NCBI GenBank assembly: GCA_021803885.1
Contig: JAJZKY010000093.1
Span: forward strand, 1 to 10,942
Reading direction: 5' to 3'
DNA from: Planctomycetota bacterium
GTDB lineage: Bacteria > Planctomycetota > Phycisphaerae > WQYP01 > JAJZKY01
DNA length: 10,942 bases
This document shows, piece after piece, positions 1 through 6,791 of the stretch. Position 1 is the stretch's first letter; each line of letters begins with the position of its first letter. A program made the translations under genes and the position numbers. Below the pieces are notes generated by a model. That model was not told the origin of the DNA, did not search any database, and worked only from the letters and a program-made list of their open reading frames with translations.

Positions 1-1
1 G

Positions 2-484
2 GGCCAGTTGGTTTTCCAGTATCAGGCCGTGAGCGGGGCGGTGGATATTTCCACCACGCCGGTGGTGGAGTATACTTATTCAAGCTTGGCCAACGGTTCA
101 AGGATTACCAGCATGGTTTATCCCAAATGCCCTGATTTCAGCGAAGCCAACGCTAAGGAGATCGCGGATGACGTGCTAAAATCCGACGATCCTGATATCC
201 GGAACCTTCTTAACGACGTGCTCAACAGCGTCACCCAACCATCTCCCTATTATCAGCAAATGGCCAATACTTTCGAGAATGCTGGCGGCAACCTAATCGC
301 CACTGCAAAACCGGAATCGGCTCCGGTGGAAAACATTCTGCAGAATATCGCCACTAACGCTTCCAACAACGCGCCGCGAGACGAGACGCTGGCTCAGCAG
401 GCGGAGAGCCTTTTGCAGGAGGCCGAGAACATTATCGAGGCGGACGCGACAGCGCTGGAACAGGGTATCGAGGAGGCACCCTAA
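2..484 (+). CDS. RHS/YD-repeat protein, 3' fragment with unrelated acidic tail
   Basis: The frame is open from base 2 and continues off the left edge; the TTG at 8 is not needed as a start. The first 40 or so residues read like an RHS/YD-repeat core: 'SGAVDISTTPVVEYTYSS' followed by 'NGSRITSMVYP', close to the 'STTPKVQYTYSEM...SRLTSMTYPNGR' pattern I remember from RHS proteins of planctomycetes. RHS proteins are large shells that carry a variable C-terminal toxin. After 'SMVYP' (about base 124) the RHS pattern stops. The remaining ~120 residues are acidic and probably helical, with clusters such as 'AESLLQEAENIIEAD', and match no toxin domain I know. The usual end-of-core signature (PxxxxDPxG) is not present between the two parts. 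The tail may be a swapped toxin tip, a degenerate end or a recombination scar. The SUKH gene 94 bases downstream supports a toxin-immunity reading. The RHS assignment is fairly sure; the tail is unknown. Confidence 0.65.
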   Translation, partial: GQLVFQYQAVSGAVDISTTPVVEYTYSSLANGSRITSMVYPKCPDFSEANAKEIADDVLKSDDPDIRNLLNDVLNSVTQPSPYYQQMANTFENAGGNLIATAKPESAPVENILQNIATNASNNAPRDETLAQQAESLLQEAENIIEADATALEQGIEEAP

Positions 485-578
485 GTGATGGCGGAGAGGC
501 GTTACCCTGGGCGTGTCTGGGACCTCGGCCCGTTCGCGTGCGGCTCTGGAGCCAATCTGAAAGGAGCCCTAAACTAGC

Positions 579-1721
579 ATGAGAATCAATGATTGGCTGG
601 CACTGGAAGAAAAGTATAAGTTCAAGTTTCCGGGAGACTTCTTTTCGCTCTACCAGGAACTGGAACGCACGCGCGTTATATCGGATTGGGCATCGGACGG
701 ACTCGGAAAATTAGTTGAGCTTCTGCAGCCGGAAGAAATTGAGCTTTGGTGGGAACACCCGGTCAACCCCGACCTGCTACCGATTATTATAACGCCGACG
801 CAGGGTGCAATATGCCTGCGGTTGCCATTTAGGACGGATGAGTCGGCGATGTGGGTCGAGCGTGATTGCGAGACCAATTTCCGCGCATCGCTCGGACGCT
901 CCTTCGCGGGCGTCGTCCGTATGCTTGCCGCTTACATGGACGCTTGGAGTTTTGATTGCACCAAAAATGGTGAGATGGACGGTGCGAACGCCCTTTTCCA
1001 ACGTTCCAGGCGGGTTCTAACTGAAATCCGGGGGCTGATGGACGCAAAGGAGCGGCAGCAGTTGGTTCATCTTCGCTTTTGGCCGTTACCGCACGGAACC
1101 TCGCCGATCACGCGCAACCCTAAAATTGTGGTGCCCACCTTTACCACCATTAATGGAGTGCTATCACAGATTGAGAACATCCCGCGTTGGGCGCAACAGG
1201 CATTCGTTTCCGCCTTGACTGAAGATGCGTCGTTTGGTGCAGGACATTGGGCTTTGGGCGCGATGTACGCCCTACAGTGGCGCACTGCGGAGGCGTGCCG
1301 AGAGTGGAGTCTTCTGATGGAGGGTGATCTGCGGACAGCATGCCCCACGGTCGATTGCAATTACGCCAGCGCGTACGGCCGACCACCGGTTGCAAATTTT
1401 CCGTTCGCCGCGCGGTACCTGCGCTCGCATGAAGCCGAATACCGATCATGCAGCAGTAACCCGGCGGTGGCCTCGATCCTTCTCGGCGATGGCTTTAATA
1501 CAGAGGCGGCGTGGCTTGAGGGGTTGCGGAACGCTATGCAAAATGGATGGTACGATGAGGCACTGCCTGTCGCACAGAGCCTCTTGGCCAGCTACCTTAG
1601 TGACGAGTGGTTCAATGATGATGTTGATACGGATTTATGCTTTGGTACCTGCACCAATGCACTTGCCACCATCTATGCCGCCGCCGGCTTGGAGTGTCGG
1701 GTGACCGGGGCGCAAAAGTAG
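579..1721 (+). CDS. SUKH (SMI1/KNR4-like) domain protein, possible immunity protein
   Basis: The 380-residue protein starts at ATG 579, preceded by AAAGGAG at 560-566. Residues 5-30 ('DWLALEEKYKFKFPGDFFSL') have the typical SUKH opening: an amphipathic helix, then '(L/F)P' and a second helix. Residues 66-120 follow the expected order of 'LLPI', a strand pair ('GAICLRLPF'), an acidic turn and a final helix after 'GRSFAGVV'. SUKH proteins are best known as cytoplasmic immunity proteins that bind and block nuclease-type toxins of polymorphic toxin systems, although some have other roles. Residues 190-380 form an extra helical region rich in Ala, Leu and Trp, possibly TPR-like ('HWALGAMYALQWRTAEACRE'); this makes the protein longer than single-domain SUKH immunity proteins (roughly 130-190 residues). 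It follows the RHS fragment on the same strand. The immunity role is inferred from domain and position; the target is unknown. Confidence 0.6.
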   Translation: MRINDWLALEEKYKFKFPGDFFSLYQELERTRVISDWASDGLGKLVELLQPEEIELWWEHPVNPDLLPIIITPTQGAICLRLPFRTDESAMWVERDCETNFRASLGRSFAGVVRMLAAYMDAWSFDCTKNGEMDGANALFQRSRRVLTEIRGLMDAKERQQLVHLRFWPLPHGTSPITRNPKIVVPTFTTINGVLSQIENIPRWAQQAFVSALTEDASFGAGHWALGAMYALQWRTAEACREWSLLMEGDLRTACPTVDCNYASAYGRPPVANFPFAARYLRSHEAEYRSCSSNPAVASILLGDGFNTEAAWLEGLRNAMQNGWYDEALPVAQSLLASYLSDEWFNDDVDTDLCFGTCTNALATIYAAAGLECRVTGAQK

Positions 1722-1905
1722 TTCCGGCAGCGCTGCGGCTCGGCGAATTGTCCCGCGGCTTATTTGCACGTACCCCGGTCCACCGGATTTTATGGAGCCG
1801 TGTACTGGCCCAGCGGATTGTGAAGCAACTTAAATTCATGATAACGGAGACTTGCGTAGCGGTCAAAAATGAAAACGGATGGAAAAATATCGATAACGCA
1901 TGATA
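1722..1905. other. Gene-poor gap and homology break beside the damaged trbJ end
   Basis: No convincing gene lies here on either strand. The interval holds a 10-bp palindrome (GCAGCGCTGC, 1727-1736) without a T-run, and the start of the repeat cluster at 1839-1911. The minus-strand frame of trbJ runs through it to a stop at 1790, but the residues encoded below about 1905 look unlike TrbJ. On the plus strand a 46-codon ORF at 1869-2009 begins with 'MKTDGKISITHDTEADAFVF', which faintly recalls the start of small DUF2283-type proteins ('KISYDPEADALYI'). It then runs antisense into trbJ. It has no good ribosome binding site, so I list it here and not as a gene. A poor sigma70-like pair (TTGTGA 1818-1823, GATAAC 1840-1845, spacing 16) lies upstream of it. 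Confidence 0.4.
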
Positions 1906-2482
1906 CGGAGGCGGACGCATTCGTTTTCGCGGCGATGGCGGTGCGGCCGGATGCGGCGACAATCTCGTTAATCTGCGCCGCGTCCGCCGTCACGCCGGCG
2001 ACAACCTGATTCTCAAGCTGGCGGTTCTGGATGATGCCCGCCTGGTTATCCTGGCTCCATGTGGTTTGCAAAGCGGCCATCTGGCCGGCGTCAGGATTTT
2101 GTGTCCCGTCACCAAAGGTAAGCGGCTCATGGGCCGCCATCTGGCCGGCCGGATCGGATGAGGTAAAGCGTCCGCCGTTTTGGAGCACCAGCGTGACGCC
2201 TTGCATGGATTGGGCCATGCCGGGCCAGGCATTGGTTCCCAGACCGGCGAGCATACGCTCCTGATTCTGTAATTGGTTTTCCATGCGGGCTATTTCTTGC
2301 AAACCCGTTGAAGCCTCGAAAATGTGCTCAACGAAGTTGCTTGGATCGAAGACCACGCCGCCGAAAAAGCAGGCCATGGCCGGTGCCGCCGTCAGCAGAC
2401 CGGCGGTCACTGCCGCGGCCAGCGCCGCCTTACGCCATTTGGATCGCGGCGGGTTCGTGTTGTTCTGTTTGTTTTTGCTCAT
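1790..2482 (-). CDS. trbJ: TrbJ/VirB5-like conjugal transfer protein, C-terminally truncated
   Basis: TrbJ is the VirB5-like, exported component of P-type conjugation machines, thought to act at the pilus or mating-pair stage. The start chosen is ATG 2482 ('MSKNKQNN'), with AAAGGAA about 8 bases upstream; the frame stays open further upstream but only within trbE. Residues 1-36 form a clear Sec signal peptide: a basic stretch (RSKWRK), then 'AALAAAVTAGLLTAAPAMA' before Cys. Next comes the family pattern of 'VVFDPSNFVEHIFEAS' and a Gln-rich helix ('RMENQLQNQERMLAG'). Similarity seems to continue through 'GVTADAAQINEIVAAS' (about 1950), perhaps to 'GRTAIAAKTNA' (about 1915). The last ~38 residues ('VSCVIDIFPSVF' onwards) do not look like TrbJ, which normally continues with a helical, Gln/Ala-rich tail. 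The start lies 53 bases inside trbE, so the two are probably translationally coupled. The product is probably non-functional. Confidence 0.75.
   Translation of the reverse strand: MSKNKQNNTNPPRSKWRKAALAAAVTAGLLTAAPAMACFFGGVVFDPSNFVEHIFEASTGLQEIARMENQLQNQERMLAGLGTNAWPGMAQSMQGVTLVLQNGGRFTSSDPAGQMAAHEPLTFGDGTQNPDAGQMAALQTTWSQDNQAGIIQNRQLENQVVAGVTADAAQINEIVAASGRTAIAAKTNASASVSCVIDIFPSVFIFDRYASLRYHEFKLLHNPLGQYTAP
1839..1911 (+). repeat. Cluster of four imperfect TGATAACGGAG-like units
   Basis: Four related 11-mers can be read directly: TGATAACGGAG (1839-1849), TGAAAACGGAT (1870-1880), CGATAACGCAT (1891-1901) and TGATACGGAGG (1901-1911). Their spacing is uneven (31, 21 and 10 bases). The cluster ends at the point where TrbJ homology is lost on the minus strand. 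Short repeated units of this kind occur at binding sites for transposases, recombinases or regulators, but no enzyme gene is nearby and the units are degenerate. They may be chance in an AT-richer stretch. Confidence 0.3.
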
Positions 2483-5030
2483 GGTTGTTCCTTTCACAAT
2501 TGGTTTTGCACTCGTTGATGGCCACGTCTTCCGGCACGACGCGACGGTCGCCATCGGCCAGCCCCAGTTCTTCCAGCCAGGCCTTGCCAAAATCCTTGGG
2601 GCCATGGCGGGCCAGAACACGTGTGATGCGTGCCTGGTCTTCCGGCGAACCGGCGGCGCAGAATGCCATGGCGATTTTTCCCAAATCCAGTTGGAAAAGC
2701 CGGGCGCCCTGCCGGCACTGAAGGTAATAGTCCCGTTTGGGCATGGCGCTCTGGAGTATCTGCAATTGCCGGGTATTCAGGCCAAAGGACTGGTAGACCT
2801 TCTTAGCGCTTTCCTCCAACGCCGCCGCGTTGGGCAGGAAAATCCGAGTCAGGCAGCTATCGATAATCGCCGGGGCAATGACGCTCTCGGCGATGTCCGC
2901 CAGCGACTGGGTGGCAAAGATCACCGCGACGTTCTTTTTCCGCAGCACCTTGAGCCATTCGCGTATGCGCGCCGCAAAGGCCGAATCGGTGAGGTACATC
3001 CAGGCTTCATCCAGAATCAGCAGTGACGGAAAACCCTGGCTGAAGCGCCCTTCGAGTTTATGGAACAGGTATGTGAGCACCGGCAAAAGCACCCGCGGCG
3101 AATGCATCAGGTGTTCGGTTTCAAAGACCTGCCAATAACCTTCCGAGAGAGTTTCGTGATCGGCGTCCAGAAGGTGGCCATACGGGCCGGAGAGCGTAAA
3201 GCTTTCCAATACCTGCCGCACACCGGCGTCCTGCACCAGGTTCCGCAACGTTGTCATCGTGCGTTGATTCGCCGGCAGGGATTTGAGATTGTTCAGAGCG
3301 GACCAGAGTTCCTGCTTGAGCGCGGGTGTGGCCGGCAAGCCTTCACGCCCCAATAAATCCAGGAGCCAATCCTGCGCCCAGGAAACCTCGGCATCGTTGT
3401 CGATGTGGCCCAACGGCTGAAAGCAAATGGCCTGTTCTGCCGTTGCCGCCGCATCCGTGTCAGTTTGGTGTTCCGGCAAGCCATTGCTATGTGAATCAAC
3501 AGAGTGGCTGTCGCTGACATTCTGAGAGCCTATTGGGTAAAACGTACCACCCATGGCGTAGGTCATGGCACGCGAGCTTGCGCCTTTGTCAAAGATAAAC
3601 ACCCGGGCGTTCGGGTAACGCAAAAACTGGCAGGCCATCAAATTCAGCAGCGTCGATTTGCCGGCGCCCGTCGGCCCGACAATGAGCGTATGGCCCACAT
3701 CGCCCTGGTAGATCGACAGCCGGAACGGCGTGGAACCTTTGGTGCGGGTCTGCAACAGCGGCGGGCCATTGAGGTGCTTACACCAGCTTGGCCCGGACCA
3801 GACGCTGCTGGCCGGCATCAGGTCACAGACATTCAGCGACGAAATCAGCGGCCGTCGCACATCGGCATAGCCGTGGCCGGGCAGACTGCCCAGCCATGCC
3901 TGCACGGCGTTGAAACTTTCGATCTGCGAGACGATTCCCTGGCTGTCCACCACCTGCTGCACGGCCCGGGCTTTATCGACGGCGGCGGATTCACTTTCAT
4001 CCCAGACGGTTACCGTCAGAGTAAAGTGGCCGATGGATACGTAATCGCCGCCGAGTTCCTGCAAGGCCGCATCGACATCCGACGCTTTATTGAGAGAATC
4101 CGAATCCTCCAGGCGGCTTTCCTGCTTCATAGCCGCTTCTTTCAGCAGTGTCACCATCCCCTTGCGTTTGGAAAACCACTGCCGGCGGAGTTTGCCCAGG
4201 TGGCTGGTCGCCTGCACCTTGTCCATGGGCAGATACCGCGCCACCCAGCGGTACGCCAAGGGCAATTCATTCAGGCCATCCAGCAGGCACGGGAGTGTCT
4301 GGCCGATGTAGGTGCGTACGGAAACGGTCTTGATGAAGTGCCGGCCGAGTTTCGGACTTAAACCGCCGGTTAAAGGTGCGTCGGTGAGCATTTCATCGAG
4401 GTAGAATGGCTGTGCCGGCGTTTTGATCTTCAATTGCCGATCGGACACGCAGTCGTGCAGGTAGCTCAGCGTTCCGTTGTCATCGAGCGGCGTGACCTCC
4501 GGCATGAAACTGGCCAGCAGATTGACCATCTGGGTGATCTGGCCCAGGTAAGTCTCATACGATGCACGATACGAAACCCCGCCTTTGTCGGCTGGCCGTT
4601 CGATCAAAGCACTGGTCAGAGATTTGACCTGTTCTTCCGGCGGCAGGTAGGTCAGCGTCAGGTAGTACGTGGATTCAAAGTGATTGCCCTGGCGTGTAAA
4701 CGCCTCCCGGCGTTCCCGGTCAACAGCCGTGGCAATAGAATTGGGAAAGGAGCTTTCCCAATTTCTCATGTACGATTGGGCCTCCCTGCGCGCCGCTTCG
4801 ACATGGACGCACCAGCCCGAACCGAGGCGCTTGAGCACATTGTTCAGTCGGGCTCTGATCGCCATGAGTTCGTGGGCCACGGCACTGTCCGTGTCCGGTC
4901 CGCGGAAGCGGATCGTACGCGCAAAGCTCCCATCCTTGTTCAGTACTATCCCCGGCCCGATCAAGGCGGCCCAGGGCAGGTAGTCGCTTAAGAAGCGGGA
5001 GTGCTTTTGATATTCGCTTAAATTCCACAT
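2430..5030 (-). CDS. trbE: TrbE, VirB4-family ATPase of P-type conjugation system
   Basis: TrbE is the large VirB4-class ATPase at the cytoplasmic face of the inner membrane that powers pilus assembly and DNA transfer. The start chosen is ATG 5030, giving 866 residues that begin 'MWNLSEYQKHSRFLSDYLPW'. This matches the usual TrbE opening ('MLNLAEYR...LADWLPWAGL'), with AAAAGGA about 12 bases upstream; ATG 5042 is a possible alternative. The N-terminal CagE/TrbE/VirB domain includes 'VLNKDGSFARTIRFRGPD' and 'LNNVLKRLGSGW'. Walker A is 'GPTGAGKS' (residues 452-459), Walker B 'SLLILDEAW' (669-677), followed by the conserved 'VLRKKNVAVIFATQSLADI' and 'PKRDYYLQCRQGARLFQLDLG'. All catalytic motifs are intact. 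About 30 residues after 'GGTFYPIG' (about 503-533) form a Ser/His/Asp/Thr-rich insert not present in the TrbE sequences I remember. The gene lies between trbD (31 bases upstream) and trbJ (53-base overlap). Confidence 0.93.
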   Translation of the reverse strand: MWNLSEYQKHSRFLSDYLPWAALIGPGIVLNKDGSFARTIRFRGPDTDSAVAHELMAIRARLNNVLKRLGSGWCVHVEAARREAQSYMRNWESSFPNSIATAVDRERREAFTRQGNHFESTYYLTLTYLPPEEQVKSLTSALIERPADKGGVSYRASYETYLGQITQMVNLLASFMPEVTPLDDNGTLSYLHDCVSDRQLKIKTPAQPFYLDEMLTDAPLTGGLSPKLGRHFIKTVSVRTYIGQTLPCLLDGLNELPLAYRWVARYLPMDKVQATSHLGKLRRQWFSKRKGMVTLLKEAAMKQESRLEDSDSLNKASDVDAALQELGGDYVSIGHFTLTVTVWDESESAAVDKARAVQQVVDSQGIVSQIESFNAVQAWLGSLPGHGYADVRRPLISSLNVCDLMPASSVWSGPSWCKHLNGPPLLQTRTKGSTPFRLSIYQGDVGHTLIVGPTGAGKSTLLNLMACQFLRYPNARVFIFDKGASSRAMTYAMGGTFYPIGSQNVSDSHSVDSHSNGLPEHQTDTDAAATAEQAICFQPLGHIDNDAEVSWAQDWLLDLLGREGLPATPALKQELWSALNNLKSLPANQRTMTTLRNLVQDAGVRQVLESFTLSGPYGHLLDADHETLSEGYWQVFETEHLMHSPRVLLPVLTYLFHKLEGRFSQGFPSLLILDEAWMYLTDSAFAARIREWLKVLRKKNVAVIFATQSLADIAESVIAPAIIDSCLTRIFLPNAAALEESAKKVYQSFGLNTRQLQILQSAMPKRDYYLQCRQGARLFQLDLGKIAMAFCAAGSPEDQARITRVLARHGPKDFGKAWLEELGLADGDRRVVPEDVAINECKTNCERNNHEQKQTEQHEPAAIQMA

Positions 5031-5061
5031 ATCGGGCTTCATCCTTTTGGCCGGGAGATAG

Positions 5062-5334
5062 TCAGCTTTCCAGCCACGTCGGCTGTTTGATATGCGACCG
5101 GAAAATCTCAAACCAGTCCGGGTCGTGCCGAGTCAGAACTAAAGCTGAGCCATGGAGCGCAATTCCCAGCGGAAACCCCAGCCACCAGACGTGCAGGCCC
5201 ATGCCCAGCACCAGGGCCGTAGTGCCGTTGAGAATCCCAAACGCTCTGGGCACACCGCCCAGCAAGACCGGCTGCGTCAGGGATAAATGCAGCGGCACTT
5301 CAAAGCCTTCGATTTTGTCGGTCGAAGAAGTCAT
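5062..5334 (-). CDS. trbD: TrbD, VirB3-like inner-membrane protein of conjugation system
   Basis: TrbD is the small VirB3-like inner-membrane subunit that works beside TrbE. The 90-residue protein has the family signature 'GFEVPLHLSLTQPVLLGGVPR' near residues 10-30, with conserved Pro and Gly positions, then two hydrophobic stretches at about 33-47 and 50-67 ('LHVWWLGFPLGIAL'). It ends with the typical 'RHDPDWFEIFRSHIKQP'. Its length is normal for TrbD. The ATG shares one base with the trbC stop (TGATG at 5336-5332), which indicates translational coupling. It is complete. Confidence 0.92.
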   Translation of the reverse strand: MTSSTDKIEGFEVPLHLSLTQPVLLGGVPRAFGILNGTTALVLGMGLHVWWLGFPLGIALHGSALVLTRHDPDWFEIFRSHIKQPTWLES

Positions 5335-5675
5335 CAGAAGCCTGCTCCGCCGTCAAAGCCAAAGAAGCTCACGCCGAAGCTGGTGGCCGTCACGGCGATG
5401 GACACGCCGAGCAGGACGCCCAGGATTCGCCGCAGGCCGGCGCCTTCGGAAAAGGCGAAGCCAAAACCCAGCAGCACGATGGACAAAATGCACAAGGCCT
5501 TGGCCACCGGCCCGGTGAAGCTGGCCAGGATGCGGGCGAGCGGGGTTTCCCAGGGAAGCGGCGCTCCGCCGCTGCCGCCAAAGGTGGCTGCCTCGGACAA
5601 GCTGGCATAGCCGAGCAGCACCGCCGAAGCGGCCAGACCGCTGACGTAACGCCGAACATGCAAGAGTGGATTCAT
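5334..5675 (-). CDS. trbC: TrbC, VirB2-like pilin precursor
   Basis: TrbC is the pilin of P-type conjugation systems; in IncP plasmids it is trimmed and cyclised. The 113-residue product starts at ATG 5675, with AGGAGA at 5681-5686, five bases away. Residues 1-30 form a signal peptide (basic 'HVRRY', hydrophobic 'SGLAASAVLLGYASL', likely cleavage after 'SEA' or 'EAA'). The mature part has the VirB2/TrbC layout: 'LPWETPLARILASFTGPVAKA', a first hydrophobic helix (about 60-76), a short loop with 'EGAGLRR', and a second hydrophobic helix (about 84-104). It is the first gene of the trb transcript in this window. trbB, which normally precedes it, is missing; the promoter at 5765-5792 appears to replace read-through from trbB. 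Confidence 0.88.
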   Translation of the reverse strand: MNPLLHVRRYVSGLAASAVLLGYASLSEAATFGGSGGAPLPWETPLARILASFTGPVAKALCILSIVLLGFGFAFSEGAGLRRILGVLLGVSIAVTATSFGVSFFGFDGGAGF

Positions 5676-5709
5676 GGGGTTCTCCTGAAAAAGGAACCTT
5701 CAAGCCGTG

Positions 5710-5757
5710 GTGATGACGGGCACAACCTGACAACATCGACAACTTTAATGTCATCAC
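5710..5757. repeat. 8-bp inverted repeat in the trbC leader (candidate operator or mRNA stem)
   Basis: GTGATGAC (5710-5717) and GTCATCAC (5750-5757) are perfect inverted copies separated by 32 bases. The second arm lies at the predicted transcription start of trbC, the first about 40 bases into the leader. Between them is a short repeated element (GACAACAT / GACAACTT, in 5729-5745). The position fits either a regulator site that blocks or loops the trb promoter, or a stem in the 5' leader. Which one cannot be told from sequence alone. Confidence 0.45.
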
Positions 5758-5764
5758 TCATACC

Positions 5765-5792
5765 ATTATACCCTAACAAATACCGAATGCAA
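5765..5792 (-). promoter_or_regulatory. Sigma70-like promoter for trbCDEJ
   Basis: On the minus strand TTGCAT (5792-5787) and TATAAT (5770-5765) are separated by 16 bases. The -10 is a perfect consensus and the -35 matches four of six bases. It faces trbC, whose ATG is 90 bases from the -10. This is the strongest promoter-like sequence I found in the window. Confidence 0.7.
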
Positions 5793-5827
5793 GTGGCGAG
5801 GCGTGATCCCAATTTTTTTGCGAGAGG

Positions 5828-5848
5828 GTGCCAGGGTTCGACTGGCAC
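5828..5848. repeat. Perfect 7-bp hairpin between the SEC-C gene and the trb promoter
   Basis: GTGCCAG (5828-5834) and CTGGCAC (5842-5848) flank the seven-base loop GGTTCGA. It lies 44 bases past the stop of the SEC-C gene. On the minus strand the hairpin is followed by an A-run, not a T-run, so it is not a classic intrinsic terminator for that gene. On the plus strand the T-run (5814-5820) comes before it. It may be an mRNA 3' end structure or a protein site. Confidence 0.4.
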
Positions 5849-5891
5849 TGGCGAGCCTCATCACTGCCCGGGGCCTATGACGAGGCCGATG

Positions 5892-6791
5892 TCACTGTGT
5901 ACGCGCGTCTCCGAGTTTGGGCAAATTGATGAATCGCCGTCTGGTGATGATGTTAAGATGATCGGTATGGACTTCCCGTTTCGCCTCGCAGCACTTTTTG
6001 AACTTCTTTCCGCTCCCGCAAAAGCATAGTTCGTTGCGGCCCTGCTTAACCCATTTGGGGTTCGAGACTGCTCGTTTGGAAATGCTGATATGGCTGAAAT
6101 CCAGTGGGCTGCATTGCCCCGACACAAGTGCGTTTGCAAGAAGGCGGACCCGGTTGAATTGATGAGCGGAGTCTTCGTAAGGGAAGAGGCCGCACCGTTT
6201 GTCCACAGGATTTGTGACGAGCGCAACGTGGTCAATCCTGGTTATATCCTTGGCTACGGCGTGGGCCATGATGCCGCGATATAGCCGTCCCATCCGATGC
6301 GGGCAGTCATCAGAGTCCACGTCCTCGCCACAAATGCTACATTCAAAATTTCTGACGATGAACCCAACACTACAAAACATGTTGTAGGGAAATAGCTTTT
6401 CAAGTTCGGTCAGCTGAACCTCAAAGGACATGACATCTATCCCTGAGAAACGTTTGATCAGCCGGAGGCTGTCCAGCGCATCCTGCAACGGCATCCACGC
6501 GGCCGCGAACTGGTACAGGTAAATCTTTTCCCACACGGCGGCATATGCGTGAAGAAATATGCCGAGCCTGCGAAGCACGTATAAATCATTGAGATAAAGT
6601 TCGTCAGGCTCATCCTCGGTGGGCTGCGCTGCGGCAACCACGCCGGAAAGCTTCTCTACCGTCGTAAGGGCTTCTTTGAACTTCCTTTCATCAAGCTCTT
6701 GGAACGACTTCGCAGCCGTTGGCAACAGGCTGTCGAGTAGCTGCGACGCCGCTTTGGTGGCAAGTCCTTGGCTCGTCAGGCTGCTACTCAT
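5892..6791 (-). CDS. SEC-C zinc-motif protein of unknown function
   Basis: The 299-residue protein carries a near-C-terminal SEC-C motif, 'GRNELCFCGSGKKFKKCC' (residues 251-268), with the canonical CxCxS...CC zinc ligands. SEC-C is a small zinc-binding module found at the end of SecA and in many uncharacterised proteins, where it probably mediates protein or ribosome contacts. A second possible zinc site is formed by C151 and C154 ('CSIC') with C163 and H165 ('CPH'). Residues 1-135 are helical without a catalytic motif I recognise. About 30 residues follow the SEC-C motif, including 'NIITRRRFINL'. The ATG at 6791 overlaps the end of the upstream gene by eight bases (ATGAGTAG), so the two are coupled. 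It is the last gene of the DUF499 unit, and nothing suggests a link to the trb genes beyond it. A role as accessory or target-sensing partner of the ATPase is only inference. Confidence 0.8.
   Translation of the reverse strand: MSSSLTSQGLATKAASQLLDSLLPTAAKSFQELDERKFKEALTTVEKLSGVVAAAQPTEDEPDELYLNDLYVLRRLGIFLHAYAAVWEKIYLYQFAAAWMPLQDALDSLRLIKRFSGIDVMSFEVQLTELEKLFPYNMFCSVGFIVRNFECSICGEDVDSDDCPHRMGRLYRGIMAHAVAKDITRIDHVALVTNPVDKRCGLFPYEDSAHQFNRVRLLANALVSGQCSPLDFSHISISKRAVSNPKWVKQGRNELCFCGSGKKFKKCCEAKREVHTDHLNIITRRRFINLPKLGDARTQ

Noticed and set aside
485..577. 30-codon GTG ORF between the RHS fragment and the SUKH gene
   Set aside because: It has no ribosome binding site or recognisable sequence; the interval also contains the ribosome binding site of the SUKH gene.
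567..1721. Shorter plus- and minus-strand frames inside the SUKH gene
   Set aside because: They are typical shadow frames of one GC-rich gene with a good start and ribosome binding site.
1855..1885. GGTCAAAAATGAAAACGG segment as an IS21-type terminal repeat
   Set aside because: It reminded me of such ends, but there is no istA/istB-like gene, no matching opposite end and no target duplication in the window.
3504..4361. Long plus-strand frame (285 codons) opposite trbE
   Set aside because: It lies antisense to a clear TrbE coding sequence and has no recognisable motif; the same holds for frames at 2283-3026 and 4434-4991.
5828..5848. Hairpin with GGTTCGA loop as a tRNA T-arm or attachment-site remnant
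   Set aside because: The stem and loop do not fit T-arm register (TTCGA would need a different stem), and no acceptor, anticodon or CCA part is present.
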